Source: a virus. From it: a DNA stretch of 40,211 nucleotides. The stretch covers positions 1 through 40,211 of IMG/VR virus record IMGVR_UViG_3300017527_000325; one strand, given 5' to 3'. The translations under genes and the position numbers were made by a program. How positions within the stretch are numbered: the stretch's first letter is position 1; the number at the start of each line of letters is the position of its first letter. Under the pieces are notes generated by a model that saw only the letters and a program-made list of their open reading frames with translations, was not told where the DNA came from and did not search any database. This document shows positions 1 through 6,870 of the stretch, piece by piece.

Positions 1-59
1 CGTTCAAAGCGCATTCTGGAGATGCAGCAAAGAGATTTGCTGAGTTCAAAAAAGTCTAA
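1..59 (+). CDS. 3' end of an upstream gene (partial)
   Basis: The window opens inside a gene. The third frame reads about 18 residues ending AAKRFAEFKKV and stops with TAA at 57-59, just before a GC-rich hairpin. The first frame is also open, to TAA at 64-66. I prefer the third frame because its composition (AHSGDAAKRFAEF) looks more protein-like. Nothing about function can be said. Confidence 0.45.
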   Translation, partial: FKAHSGDAAKRFAEFKKV

Positions 60-67
60 AATCTAAC

Positions 68-87
68 GGGAGGGCTTTGGCCCTCCC
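68..87 (+). terminator. GC-rich stem-loop, possible terminator
   Basis: GGGAGGGC (68-75) pairs perfectly with GCCCTCCC (80-87) across a four-base loop, just after the stop of the upstream partial gene. What follows is AAATTAATTT rather than a clean U-tract, so termination may be weak, or the hairpin may only stabilise the upstream mRNA 3' end. Confidence 0.6.
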
Positions 88-110
88 AAATTAATTTGAG
101 GAGGCTCAAT

Positions 111-395
111 ATGCAAGAAATCTACGAGTTCAGGAACTTCTGTGAGGAACTTCTGTACTGTAAGCACTACGAAATCACCGAAACTTTATCCGTTCAAGAT
201 GTCTGGGAGACCTACTGCAGTGAGTTTAATAATCTTTATGGACGTGAAATGATGGATGACGAGTTTCTAGTTGTTGATCAATGGGTCGACAATCACGGCT
301 TTACAACTCTATTAAAGGATCTGCGTCTGGACATCACTGTCGAGAACTTATTTCCCAGGCTCAAAGAAACAATGTGCAGCTTCCTCGATAAGTGA
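111..395 (+). CDS. Hypothetical small acidic protein (94 aa)
   Basis: I do not recognise this protein. The start is the ATG at 111, chosen over an in-frame TTG at 96 because the near-perfect Shine-Dalgarno GAGGAGG lies at 98-104 with normal spacing and would sit inside the coding region if the TTG were used. The protein is acidic and rich in aromatic residues, predicted mostly helical, with four cysteines but no CxxC pairing. It lies between a hairpin and the promoter at 418, so it is probably transcribed from upstream as the last gene of the preceding unit. Confidence 0.75.
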   Translation: MQEIYEFRNFCEELLYCKHYEITETLSVQDVWETYCSEFNNLYGREMMDDEFLVVDQWVDNHGFTTLLKDLRLDITVENLFPRLKETMCSFLDK

Positions 396-417
396 GGCTA
401 TTTGTCTCTAATCGGAT

Positions 418-446
418 TTGACTTTTTGAATCTAATATGATATAAT
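418..446 (+). promoter_or_regulatory. Strong sigma70-type promoter
   Basis: A -35 box TTGACT (418-423) and a consensus -10 box TATAAT (441-446) are separated by exactly 17 bases. A TGA immediately before the -10 gives an extended -10 (TGnTATAAT). It lies in the gap after the 111-395 gene and about 20 bases upstream of the small membrane-protein start at 469. The 16-base block AATATGATATAATTAT (434-449) recurs identically in the promoter at 6790-6818, which supports both calls. The match implies recognition by host RNA polymerase. Confidence 0.85.
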
Positions 447-468
447 TATTATATAAAGGATAAAATAT

Positions 469-579
469 ATGAATTGGTTATGGATAGGAATGCCTCTCTT
501 ATTAGTTCTTTTATTAGGAGTTGTGCATCTGGCAATAAAGATATACGACAAGGGAAAAGAAGAAATAGAGGGGAAGTAA
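469..579 (+). CDS. Small single-pass membrane protein (36 aa)
   Basis: ATG at 469 follows an AAAGGA ribosome site and opens a 36-residue frame. After a short N-terminus (MNWLWIG) comes a leucine-rich stretch of about 18 hydrophobic residues, a likely transmembrane helix, and then a charged tail (KIYDKGKEEIEGK). The stop TAA overlaps the next ATG as TAATG, typical of translational coupling. It is the first gene after the promoter at 418-446, so it is probably expressed early and strongly. Small single-TM proteins at the head of phage early operons often act on host membranes or inhibit host enzymes, but no homology is claimed here. Confidence 0.7.
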   Translation: MNWLWIGMPLLLVLLLGVVHLAIKIYDKGKEEIEGK

Positions 580-842
580 TGGATAAAAATTGGATAGAAT
601 GTCTTATGTCAAGGGGTGATGATATTAGAACTGCAGAAATCCTTAAAGACGGAACCCTATTAAGAGCTCCGTTACATGTCGTGGGGGATTTGTTAAGAGG
701 ATTTCCGTATACAAATATTAATACCCCAACTTGGTATTTTAATTCAACATTCGATAGGGAGATAGCGTACACTTTTGACGAGTATATGGTGTACTTCAAT
801 CCGCAATTGATTTGGCAGGCCGATTTCCAAATCACAACTTAA
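579..842 (+). CDS. Hypothetical protein (87 aa)
   Basis: I do not recognise this protein. The frame is open further upstream, but the ATG at 579 is the natural start. It overlaps the stop of the upstream membrane-protein gene (TAATG) and is preceded by GAGGGGAAG. A start at 474 would read through the membrane-protein gene in the wrong frame. The C-terminal half is rich in aromatic residues and asparagine (NTPTWYF, DEYMVYF), suggesting a small beta-rich fold. It is the second gene after the promoter at 418. Confidence 0.7.
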   Translation: MDKNWIECLMSRGDDIRTAEILKDGTLLRAPLHVVGDLLRGFPYTNINTPTWYFNSTFDREIAYTFDEYMVYFNPQLIWQADFQITT

Positions 843-854
843 TGAGGAGGTATT

Positions 855-1556
855 ATGGATAGAAAAGATGTAGAACGTAAAATTAAAGCCCTTTTAAAAC
901 TTTCTTCGTCACCTTATGAGGAGGAAGCAGCATCCGCAGCATCCAAGGCTCGAGAATTAATGGACAGGTACAATTTGTCACGTTTTGATACCAAGGAGAA
1001 AGAGGATGTAATCAAGAACCTCTTTGACAAGAAGACGCGTCATGAGATGTGGACTCTTATACTCTTTAGAGGAGTGGCTGAAGCCAATGATTGTTTTGCT
1101 TATATCAACACAACCTCTGAGATGTATAAAGGTAACCTGACTCGTATGCAGAACTTGACAGCCGTAGGTCATGATGAAGATCTTCAATTAGTTGAATATG
1201 CATTTACGTTCTTAAAAAGTACAATTGATACTATGTTCCGAATCAATTGTGCTAAGGAGGGAAAGACGAGAGCCTATTGGGGCAGAAAGGATTCCTTCTT
1301 ATTTAAAAGGTCTTTCTGCGAGGGAGCGGTTGCTAATATAATCGCCAGAATGAACAAAGCTCGTGAGGATCGTTTGTATGGCGAGAGCCAAACCAAAGAT
1401 CTTGTTGTAAGTCGGCAGGTGATAGTCAAGAATTGGGTCGACAAGAACTTGAATATGGGTAAAGGAAAGAAAAGAGGGAACTCCATCAATGGTGCCTGGT
1501 ATCAACAAGGATATAGACAAGGCGAGAAAGTTAAACTCAGATCAGCCATAAATTAA
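855..1556 (+). CDS. DUF2786 domain protein (233 aa)
   Basis: Residues 1-42 match the DUF2786 pattern: a helix with IKALLKLSSSPYEEEA followed by an Ala-rich helix ending ARELMDRYNLS. In this family the domain sits at the N-terminus of uncharacterised proteins common in phages and their hosts. The remainder (about residues 55-230) is a basic, mixed alpha/beta region with an aromatic- and Arg-rich end. The GAGGAGG ribosome site before ATG 855 is strong. The biochemical role is unknown, and its place in the early operon near a ligase and clamp loader suggests a DNA-related function only by association. Confidence 0.8.
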   Translation: MDRKDVERKIKALLKLSSSPYEEEAASAASKARELMDRYNLSRFDTKEKEDVIKNLFDKKTRHEMWTLILFRGVAEANDCFAYINTTSEMYKGNLTRMQNLTAVGHDEDLQLVEYAFTFLKSTIDTMFRINCAKEGKTRAYWGRKDSFLFKRSFCEGAVANIIARMNKAREDRLYGESQTKDLVVSRQVIVKNWVDKNLNMGKGKKRGNSINGAWYQQGYRQGEKVKLRSAIN

Positions 1557-1590
1557 ATTCATATTCTTAATCGTATATAGGAGATACATT

Positions 1591-1803
1591 ATGATTGTTC
1601 GTTGTAAATGTGGTAATAAATATGAATTCAAGTTTTATAATGCAGGCATGTGCATACACTGTCTCAGAATAAGAAAGAAAATTAATTCCATTACAAGATG
1701 GAAAAAGTGGTTTAATTTTGGAGCATACAAAAAGTATGCAGAGGAGGGAGATGCATGGATTTTTTCACAATCAGACACACCCAAACTGGAACGACAAAAA
1801 TAG
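1591..1803 (+). CDS. Small zinc-ribbon-like protein (70 aa)
   Basis: An N-terminal CxCG pair (residues 5-8, CKCGNKYEF) and a CxxC pair (CIHC, about residues 21-24) form a plausible four-cysteine zinc site of rubredoxin/zinc-ribbon style. A basic, Trp-rich segment (RWKKWFNFGAYKKY) follows and could contact nucleic acid. TAGGAG precedes ATG 1591. The last 49 bases overlap the next gene in another frame, which has its own strong ribosome site, so the C-terminal tail (SDTPKLERQK) may be unconstrained. No specific function is recognised. Confidence 0.65.
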   Translation: MIVRCKCGNKYEFKFYNAGMCIHCLRIRKKINSITRWKKWFNFGAYKKYAEEGDAWIFSQSDTPKLERQK

Positions 1804-1973
1804 GCACTTGGGACGAGATCTGTGACTATGACAAAAGGATCTGGGAAATGGTCACACCTCCAGTTAAGTTACCATTGGCTATTGTACCTTTTACTAAGTT
1901 CGGACCCCATCCGTTTGAATTAGGCAAGCCAGTGAATTCAATACAGGATCTGGTGGGGGTGTACGTTGGATAA
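1755..1973 (+). CDS. Hypothetical protein sharing a segment with the 14143 protein (72 aa)
   Basis: The start ATG 1755 is preceded by GAGGAGGGAG at good spacing although it lies 49 bases inside the previous gene. The N-terminal half (QTG..K.G.WDE...DKR.WE.V) closely resembles the middle of the structural-region protein at 14143-15072 (QTG..K.G.FDD...DKR.WD.V), with matching spacing over about 27 residues. That suggests a small recurring module, possibly beta-hairpin plus helix, though no named family comes to mind. The second half is Pro-rich. It overlaps the start of the SLOG-like gene by a few bases, implying coupled translation. Confidence 0.65.
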   Translation: MDFFTIRHTQTGTTKIGTWDEICDYDKRIWEMVTPPVKLPLAIVPFTKFGPHPFELGKPVNSIQDLVGVYVG

Positions 1974-2526
1974 AATAGACATTGGTTTTACTGGTTCACA
2001 GAGGGGTATGACAAAACAGCAGCAACTTGGAGTCCTCACTACTCTCCAAAATGTTATATCCTTCAACTTTCATCATGGGGATTGCATAGGTTCTGACGAG
2101 GAGGCCCATGACATAGCTAGGGGCAGAGGTGGAAATATAATAATACATCCGCCTAACATTGCTAAGAAACGTGCTTTTTGTAAAGGTGATCATATATATC
2201 CACCCTATCCCTACTTAGATCGAAACAAATATATAGTGGTTCTGTCCCAAATCATGATAGCAGCCCCTAAGGAGACCAATGATCAACTCAGATCTGGAAC
2301 GTGGTTTACTATCAGATACGCTCATCGTATGCAGAAGCCATTAATTATAATCAACCCCAAATTCGTATTTATAGAAAGAGGAGATAAAAATTATGATGCG
2401 GAACTACGACGAATTATTAATGCAATGCAAAGAGTTGGGCTTGACCTGGAGGGAGACACGAAGGAAATCCAAGAGACCTCTGATCGAAGCTCTACAAAAG
2501 TATTTCATAAAAGAAAACAACGTTGA
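1966..2526 (+). CDS. SLOG/YpsA-like Rossmann nucleotide-binding protein (186 aa)
   Basis: Residues 6-14 (IGFTGSQRG) and 35-48 (FHHGDCIGSDEEAH) match the signature loops of the SLOG superfamily (YpsA/YspA-like), small Rossmann folds thought to bind nucleotide-derived ligands. A conserved RSGTWFTIRYA segment (around residue 108) and a final PLIIINP strand complete the pattern. The start is TTG 1966, since no ATG gives the full first strand and a GGTGGGGG purine tract lies just upstream. The last 134 bases overlap the ligase gene in another frame. Phage SLOG proteins are uncharacterised; nucleotide sensing or processing is the usual proposal. Confidence 0.75.
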   Translation: MDKIDIGFTGSQRGMTKQQQLGVLTTLQNVISFNFHHGDCIGSDEEAHDIARGRGGNIIIHPPNIAKKRAFCKGDHIYPPYPYLDRNKYIVVLSQIMIAAPKETNDQLRSGTWFTIRYAHRMQKPLIIINPKFVFIERGDKNYDAELRRIINAMQRVGLDLEGDTKEIQETSDRSSTKVFHKRKQR

Positions 2527-3613
2527 AATGACCCCGGGACTCAAGTTCCGTCTTGACATGGAGTCCCCAATGCTCGCGAAACTTATCAAACATCTGAAGA
2601 ACTCTGAGATAACTTCAATATATGAATCTAAGAACTGGGTCTTTGATACCAAACACAACGGCCTACGAATGACGGTCCATAACACTTTTGGAAATTATAT
2701 GGAGTGCTTTTCTCGAAATGAATCTGTAACTGACTTCCTTCCTGTTTCTTATGGGCACAAGATGTATTGGGGAGAAAAGCCAGTTTTCCCAACCAGAACA
2801 TTTGTCATTGATTGTGAGGTTGTTTCCTCCAATCCGAATATTGTCTCCAAACTTGGTAATTTGGCTACTGAAACTGAACTTCAAGCTATAGCAGCTCTTC
2901 TGGCTTTGAACACGGAAGAGTCACTTGCAATACAAAAAGAGCTCAAGTGCCTCAAGTTTATGGTTTTCGATTGTTTGGCATTCCATCATGAAAACCTTAT
3001 GGATCAACCATTTTCAAAAAGAAGAAAGGCTGCACGGAAAGTAGTTGAAGAACTTCAGGAGCTTGGATTCCCTTTTGAAATTTCTAAATGTGTTCAGAAG
3101 AATAAGGTTGAATTTCTTGAACAAATATGGTCTTCTGGTGGTGAAGGGGTTGTTGCAAAACGTCTTGATGGTAAATACATTCCTCGTCCATCCCGACCAC
3201 GTAACGGATGGATAAAGATTAAACGTGATACAACCGGAATACTTGGAGATCCGATAGATGGGTATATCACAGGATATGAACTTGGCAAAGAAGGGAAAGG
3301 ATTTGAGAATCTTGTTGGAAGCTTACACGTATCTCTTAACCTCATTAAACAAGATGGTTCAGTCACAACTCATCATATTGCCCGAGTTATCAACATACCA
3401 CTCGTTGATAGAAAAAGAATCACTGTCAAAGACGGAGATGGACACCCTTGTCTCGATGAGAACTACTATAGCAGAGTGGTTGAGGTTGAGGGACAAGCTA
3501 TCTCAGCTCGGGCGAAAAGACTCACCCACCCAAGAATCGTAAGATGGCGTGATGACAAATCACCACACGATTGTGAAATGTACGAGAAAGATCTTCTGGC
3601 AATGATAGTTTAA
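2393..3613 (+). CDS. ATP-dependent DNA ligase (406 aa)
   Basis: The nucleotidyltransferase motifs occur in order. Motif I is TKHNGLRM with the adenylated lysine at about residue 87 (K-x-N-G in place of the usual K-x-D-G). Motif III is FVIDCEVV, IIIa is KFMVFDCLAF, IV is GGEGVVAKR and V is WIKIKRD (about residues 272-278). An OB-fold-like C-terminal domain follows. It would seal nicks during phage replication or repair using ATP. An AGAGGAG site precedes the start; ATG 2396 is an alternative. The Asp-to-Asn change in motif I is unusual. The gene ends just before a terminator at 3622. Confidence 0.9.
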   Translation: MMRNYDELLMQCKELGLTWRETRRKSKRPLIEALQKYFIKENNVEMTPGLKFRLDMESPMLAKLIKHLKNSEITSIYESKNWVFDTKHNGLRMTVHNTFGNYMECFSRNESVTDFLPVSYGHKMYWGEKPVFPTRTFVIDCEVVSSNPNIVSKLGNLATETELQAIAALLALNTEESLAIQKELKCLKFMVFDCLAFHHENLMDQPFSKRRKAARKVVEELQELGFPFEISKCVQKNKVEFLEQIWSSGGEGVVAKRLDGKYIPRPSRPRNGWIKIKRDTTGILGDPIDGYITGYELGKEGKGFENLVGSLHVSLNLIKQDGSVTTHHIARVINIPLVDRKRITVKDGDGHPCLDENYYSRVVEVEGQAISARAKRLTHPRIVRWRDDKSPHDCEMYEKDLLAMIV

Positions 3614-3621
3614 TAATCATC

Positions 3622-3648
3622 GGCTCTCTCCGGAGGGCTATTCTTTTT
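3622..3648 (+). terminator. Rho-independent terminator after ligase gene
   Basis: GCTCTC (3623-3628) pairs with GAGGGC (3633-3638, one G-U) around a TCCG tetraloop, followed by TATTCTTTTT. It sits 9 bases after the ligase stop codon and would end the operon that begins at the 418 promoter. Confidence 0.75.
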
Positions 3649-3679
3649 AATAACCCCATACGGTAGTTAATTTTGAATT

Positions 3680-3955
3680 ATGAGTCAAAATATTGGAAAC
3701 ACATCAATGGAAGAAGAGTGGGGGCGTTTTGAGGACACATTTATTTCTAAAGATGCCGGGCCTGTTCAACGAGCCGATATGAAAAAGGCATTCTATGCCG
3801 GAGCTTCCCACATCATTTGGACATCAAAAGAAATGTCCAAGCTAGGCGCCTCAAAAGAAACCATAGTAAATATAATGAGAGGCTTAGAGATAGAATGTAC
3901 GAATTTCATAAACCGCCAAATTGAATCTGAGACGGAAAATAATACGCTTCAGTAA
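3680..3955 (+). CDS. Hypothetical protein (91 aa)
   Basis: I do not recognise this protein. It is a soluble, mostly helical protein with an acidic N-terminus (EEEWGRFEDTF), a central Ala-rich helix and an acidic C-terminus. The organisation resembles small phage proteins that follow ligase or primase genes, but no family can be named. ATG 3680 lacks a clear Shine-Dalgarno site (an AT-rich GAATT precedes it), so the start is less certain than for its neighbours; the in-frame ATG for residue 10 is another option. It lies between two terminators with the DUF932 gene. Confidence 0.65.
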   Translation: MSQNIGNTSMEEEWGRFEDTFISKDAGPVQRADMKKAFYAGASHIIWTSKEMSKLGASKETIVNIMRGLEIECTNFINRQIESETENNTLQ

Positions 3956-3998
3956 TTCGTATATTAAAGTAACGTTCACTTAATATATTGGAGGATCT

Positions 3999-4934
3999 AT
4001 GAAACTCGTTACTGAAGAAGTCAAAAAACTTGACAATTTCAAAAGGGTGTTGGTGCCAGATGTTGTAGATATGTGCCTTGACCCAGAACTGGAATTTACG
4101 CCCGTAGCTCTGGGATCATTTTTGAAATCACTTAAAATCCCGGCATCTTACTGGAAAGAAGCTACTGAAGACCTTCAAACTAGAATGTTAAAGGAGGCTT
4201 CTGCAGTTAGAAAAGAGGACTACCTCAGAGTTTCTAACTCAGAAACGGGTGATGACATTATAGGAGTTGGTCCGGACTTACCTCCTGAAGTCACTTTAAC
4301 TTCAGTTCTCGGAGGATTCAAAGGTGAGCTGGTAGATTGCAAAGGGTCTCTGATTGAGGGGGGTACATCTTATCTTTTCTTTAAGGTTACTGAAATGGAT
4401 AAAGATCTCGATAAAGGGCGCGGTCTGGATTGTGGGTATTCGGTTTTAATACCTTCTATGTTATCAAAGAATATGCCAATAAGACCTGGTATAATGAGGG
4501 TTATCTGCACCAACGGCTTGATAGACATTGAAAAAACTGGTAACGAGTTTAATGTAACAACTAAAGATTTAGGTAAAGAATACTTGACTATGATTTCAGA
4601 TTCAATTTACGGAGTTGCCAAAGACGCTTCTGAAGACTACATAGCTCTTTACAAGAAAACTCGTGAAATTCCAGTGGAAAATACTCGAATTCTTCTTGAT
4701 GAACATCTTGAAAGTAAGATGATATCAAAGACCATTTATCTGAAATCTTTGAAAATAGCTGATTCGTTAGATGGACGTGAGGACATAAATGATCCTGCTC
4801 ATCCACGTTCAGTAAATAATGTTTGGGAGTATTGTCAACTTTTATCATATGTGGCAGGTAGAGCTAGCAATCCATCAGCACGTGTATCGGCCGAGATATC
4901 CACCATGAACGTGCTTAAAAAGTTAGCCGCTTAG
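3999..4934 (+). CDS. DUF932 (phage/plasmid-like) protein (311 aa)
   Basis: Length and layout match DUF932 proteins found on phages and plasmids. The diagnostic segment IMRVICTNGL lies at about residues 165-174, preceded by a beta-rich domain with a Leu-Gly-Gly turn and followed by a helical C-terminal half. Family members are abundant but have no proven biochemical function; some lie next to recombination or replication genes. TTGGAGGATCT precedes ATG 3999. The gene is followed at about 50 bases by a very strong terminator (4984-5027), so it closes its transcription unit. Confidence 0.8.
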   Translation: MKLVTEEVKKLDNFKRVLVPDVVDMCLDPELEFTPVALGSFLKSLKIPASYWKEATEDLQTRMLKEASAVRKEDYLRVSNSETGDDIIGVGPDLPPEVTLTSVLGGFKGELVDCKGSLIEGGTSYLFFKVTEMDKDLDKGRGLDCGYSVLIPSMLSKNMPIRPGIMRVICTNGLIDIEKTGNEFNVTTKDLGKEYLTMISDSIYGVAKDASEDYIALYKKTREIPVENTRILLDEHLESKMISKTIYLKSLKIADSLDGREDINDPAHPRSVNNVWEYCQLLSYVAGRASNPSARVSAEISTMNVLKKLAA

Positions 4935-4983
4935 CCAGCCCAGGGGTTTGTGGTTACGTCCTCCTCCCACTTCCCCTGAAACC

Positions 4984-5027
4984 GATGGGGGTCGGGTTAA
5001 ATCTCCTCCCCGACCCCCATCCTTTTT
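4984..5027 (+). terminator. Strong rho-independent terminator
   Basis: A perfect 13-bp stem, GATGGGGGTCGGG (4984-4996) with CCCGACCCCCATC (5009-5021), encloses a 12-base loop and is followed by CCTTTTTG. This is the strongest terminator in the window. It argues against any coding frame across 4948-5040. Confidence 0.93.
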
Positions 5028-5040
5028 GAAAGGAATACAT

Positions 5041-5274
5041 ATGGTTTTAGTACATGGACAAGAACTGGAAGATCATTACCCAAAGAAGAAAATAAATGAA
5101 TATATTGAGTTTAAGATCGTAGATAAGCAAAATCAAGAGGACTGGGAAAGATTGTTGGATACTAAAATAAAGGCAAACAACGTGAAATTGACCTATGCCA
5201 GATATAGGATACTGGCTCCGGCAGTAGATGCTATTCAATTTGCCGCCGCTTGTAGAATTAAAGAGAGAGGGTAG
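5041..5274 (+). CDS. Hypothetical protein (77 aa)
   Basis: I do not recognise this protein. The open frame extends upstream through the terminator, but ATG 5041, preceded by GAAAGGAATACAT, is the only sensible start. The protein is charged, with an N-terminal acidic/basic helix, a Trp-containing middle (EDWERLLDTKI) and an Ala-rich C-terminal helix (PAVDAIQFAAACRIKERG). Its stop is followed after one base by the next ATG, so the small genes from 5041 to 5690 look translationally coupled to the clamp-loader gene. Confidence 0.7.
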   Translation: MVLVHGQELEDHYPKKKINEYIEFKIVDKQNQEDWERLLDTKIKANNVKLTYARYRILAPAVDAIQFAAACRIKERG

Positions 5275-5275
5275 A

Positions 5276-5467
5276 ATGCCTGATTATGATGATTTGAGAC
5301 ACGATAGATGTAAATGTGGATGTATGATTAACTGGGATACTGACTGGTCAGAGGCCGAATGTCATGCTTGTGGTACGAAATACAAAGTGGATTGTGACTC
5401 TGTACTGGTTCATTGGCTGGTTGAGAAACTGGAAAAACAAGAACCTTGGACAACAGAGGCTAGATAA
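5276..5467 (+). CDS. Small zinc-ribbon-like protein (63 aa)
   Basis: Cysteines in the arrangement CKCGC (residues 12-16) and CHAC (about 29-32) form a likely zinc site, giving a rubredoxin-like knuckle pair. The C-terminus is an amphipathic helix (VHWLVEKLEKQ). ATG 5276 follows AGAGAGAGGG; the frame is open further upstream, but that region is the previous gene. It sits directly upstream of another Cys-containing small gene and the clamp loader. DNA or protein binding is plausible but unproven. Confidence 0.7.
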   Translation: MPDYDDLRHDRCKCGCMINWDTDWSEAECHACGTKYKVDCDSVLVHWLVEKLEKQEPWTTEAR

Positions 5468-5468
5468 T

Positions 5469-5690
5469 ATGACATCAGATGTAAAATGTTCAAAAAACCA
5501 CAAATTGCATATTGATTATTGGGGGAAGCCATGTCCTATATGTGAACGAAATAAAATCATAAAGAATATGCTGGATTGTTACTGGGATATGAGTCCTTTA
5601 GAATATGCCAAATCAAGAGGTCTAAAATATATGACTGATGAGGTTGGTGAAAAATTAAAAGAAAGAGCTAGAGCATTATGTTTGCAATAG
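5469..5690 (+). CDS. Small Cys-rich protein upstream of clamp loader (73 aa)
   Basis: The N-terminus carries Cys7, His11 and a CPIC pair (about residues 22-25), consistent with a small zinc knuckle. The rest is a basic helical region (LKERARALCLQ). ATG 5469 comes almost immediately after the stop of the previous gene; the same frame is open upstream only as a shadow of that gene. The last 13 bases overlap the start of the DnaX-like gene, implying coupled translation. No specific family is recognised. Confidence 0.65.
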   Translation: MTSDVKCSKNHKLHIDYWGKPCPICERNKIIKNMLDCYWDMSPLEYAKSRGLKYMTDEVGEKLKERARALCLQ

Positions 5691-6703
5691 ATTATCGTCC
5701 TAAACGTTTTCAAGATGTAGTTGGACACACTGTTGTAAAGAAAGTTTTTAAAGCTATACTTAAAAACCCATCCTCTGCCCCCGAAGTATTATTATTAGTT
5801 GGTGAATGGGGTTGTGGTAAAACTACAGTTGCTAGGATATTTGGAAAGTACATTAATTGTACTGGTATAAAAAAACCATGTTATAAATGTCCCAATTGCA
5901 TGGACTCTACATTATATCATGAACTTGACTCTTCTATAATGGGTAACGTTCAAGACACTCGACGTTTACAAGAAACTCTGTATTACTCCATTGGAAAAGG
6001 GTACAGAGTAATAGTAATTGACGAAATACAGGTAGCCTCCAAGGCAGCTGAATCATCATTTTTAAAAGTTTTTGAAAATCCACCTGAAAGAACGTTCTTT
6101 CTCCTTTTAACTACCAACCCCGAGGACGTTCTTAAAACCATCATCTCAAGATCCATGGAGTTAAATTTCTATCTTTTATCTGATGTTGAAATTTCTAAAG
6201 TGTTAGCTACAATCCTTCAGAAAACAAATCAAACCATTCCTCACAATGTAATGAATGTAATAGTGAGGAGAGCAGATGGACATGCTCGAGATGCTGTTAT
6301 TTTATTAGAAATGGCTCTAATGGTAGGTGCAGAAGACTTTATCAAAACCATTCGTATTAATGACATACAATTTACCCGTTTATTTGAAGCTATAATAAAT
6401 GGATCGGATATCATACCTATAATAGACGAACTAGTTAAATCTCCCATTTCCTATCTTCGAGTAGATCTGGAGCGATCAATTCTTTCAATATTTAAACAAG
6501 TATTCGGAAATCAAGAGAAACTTTTTAATGGAATTATGGATGAAAAGATGGCTATTCGTTTGTTATCATATTACACCCGTTTCAAACCACTTTTACAGAA
6601 ATCCACTTCTGAATTTTACTCAACTTTGCTAGGCCTCAAGACTATACTTACTCCTCCAAAGAAACAATCTCAAAACCGCATTAAAGATAGATTTTCCAAG
6701 TAA
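5678..6703 (+). CDS. dnaX: DnaX-like clamp-loader ATPase (341 aa)
   Basis: This AAA+ protein resembles the gamma form of bacterial DNA polymerase III gamma/tau. It opens with YRPKRFQDVVGH, has Walker A GEWGCGKTT (42-50), a four-cysteine zinc module (C61, C68, C71, C74), Walker B VIVIDE (111-116), sensor 1 TTNPE, an SRS arginine-finger segment (about 157-159) and sensor 2 GHARDAV. It would load a sliding clamp onto primed DNA. It lacks the tau C-terminal extension. No polymerase or clamp gene is in this window. It ends just before a terminator. Confidence 0.9.
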   Translation: MFAIDYRPKRFQDVVGHTVVKKVFKAILKNPSSAPEVLLLVGEWGCGKTTVARIFGKYINCTGIKKPCYKCPNCMDSTLYHELDSSIMGNVQDTRRLQETLYYSIGKGYRVIVIDEIQVASKAAESSFLKVFENPPERTFFLLLTTNPEDVLKTIISRSMELNFYLLSDVEISKVLATILQKTNQTIPHNVMNVIVRRADGHARDAVILLEMALMVGAEDFIKTIRINDIQFTRLFEAIINGSDIIPIIDELVKSPISYLRVDLERSILSIFKQVFGNQEKLFNGIMDEKMAIRLLSYYTRFKPLLQKSTSEFYSTLLGLKTILTPPKKQSQNRIKDRFSK

Positions 6704-6725
6704 AACATCTTATTTTAACAATTCA

Positions 6726-6770
6726 AGGGTGGTAGATTCTCGCACATAGGATTTACCACCCTATTTGTTG
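6726..6770 (+). terminator. Terminator between early and late blocks
   Basis: AGGGTGGTA (6726-6734) pairs perfectly with TACCACCCT (6754-6762) around a 19-base loop, followed by the T-rich ATTTGTTG and TTT. It lies 22 bases after the clamp-loader stop and 20 bases before the next promoter, so it separates the replication block from the structural block. The U-tract is interrupted, so leakage is likely. Confidence 0.75.
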
Positions 6771-6789
6771 TTTGAGGTGTTGAATTCAC

Positions 6790-6818
6790 TTGATTTTTCC
6801 CCCAAAATATGATATAAT
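6790..6818 (+). promoter_or_regulatory. Sigma70-type promoter of the late/structural block
   Basis: A -35 box TTGATT (6790-6795) and TATAAT -10 (6813-6818) are separated by 17 bases, with TGA directly before the -10 (extended -10). The 16-base block AATATGATATAATTAT is identical to that around the 418 promoter. It lies between a terminator and the first head-module gene. I see no comparable promoter later in the window, so this one may drive a very long late transcript. Confidence 0.85.
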
Positions 6819-6870
6819 TATAGTAGTGGATAATAATTAATAATTATTTTTGAATTATAAGGAGCTTATG

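Noticed and set aside
474-578. Upstream part of the 579-842 frame, open from ATG 474
   Set aside because: It overlaps the well-supported membrane-protein gene at 469-579 in another frame and has no ribosome site of its own; the start at 579 has a GAGGGGAAG site and TAATG coupling.
3956-3998. Promoter upstream of the DUF932 gene (TAATAT near 3981)
   Set aside because: No acceptable -35 box lies 16-18 bases upstream, and an AT-rich -10-like hexamer alone is expected by chance here.
4948-5040. Upstream extension of the 5041-5274 gene
   Set aside because: It would read through a perfect 13-bp terminator stem, and its translation is Pro/Arg-rich low-complexity sequence.
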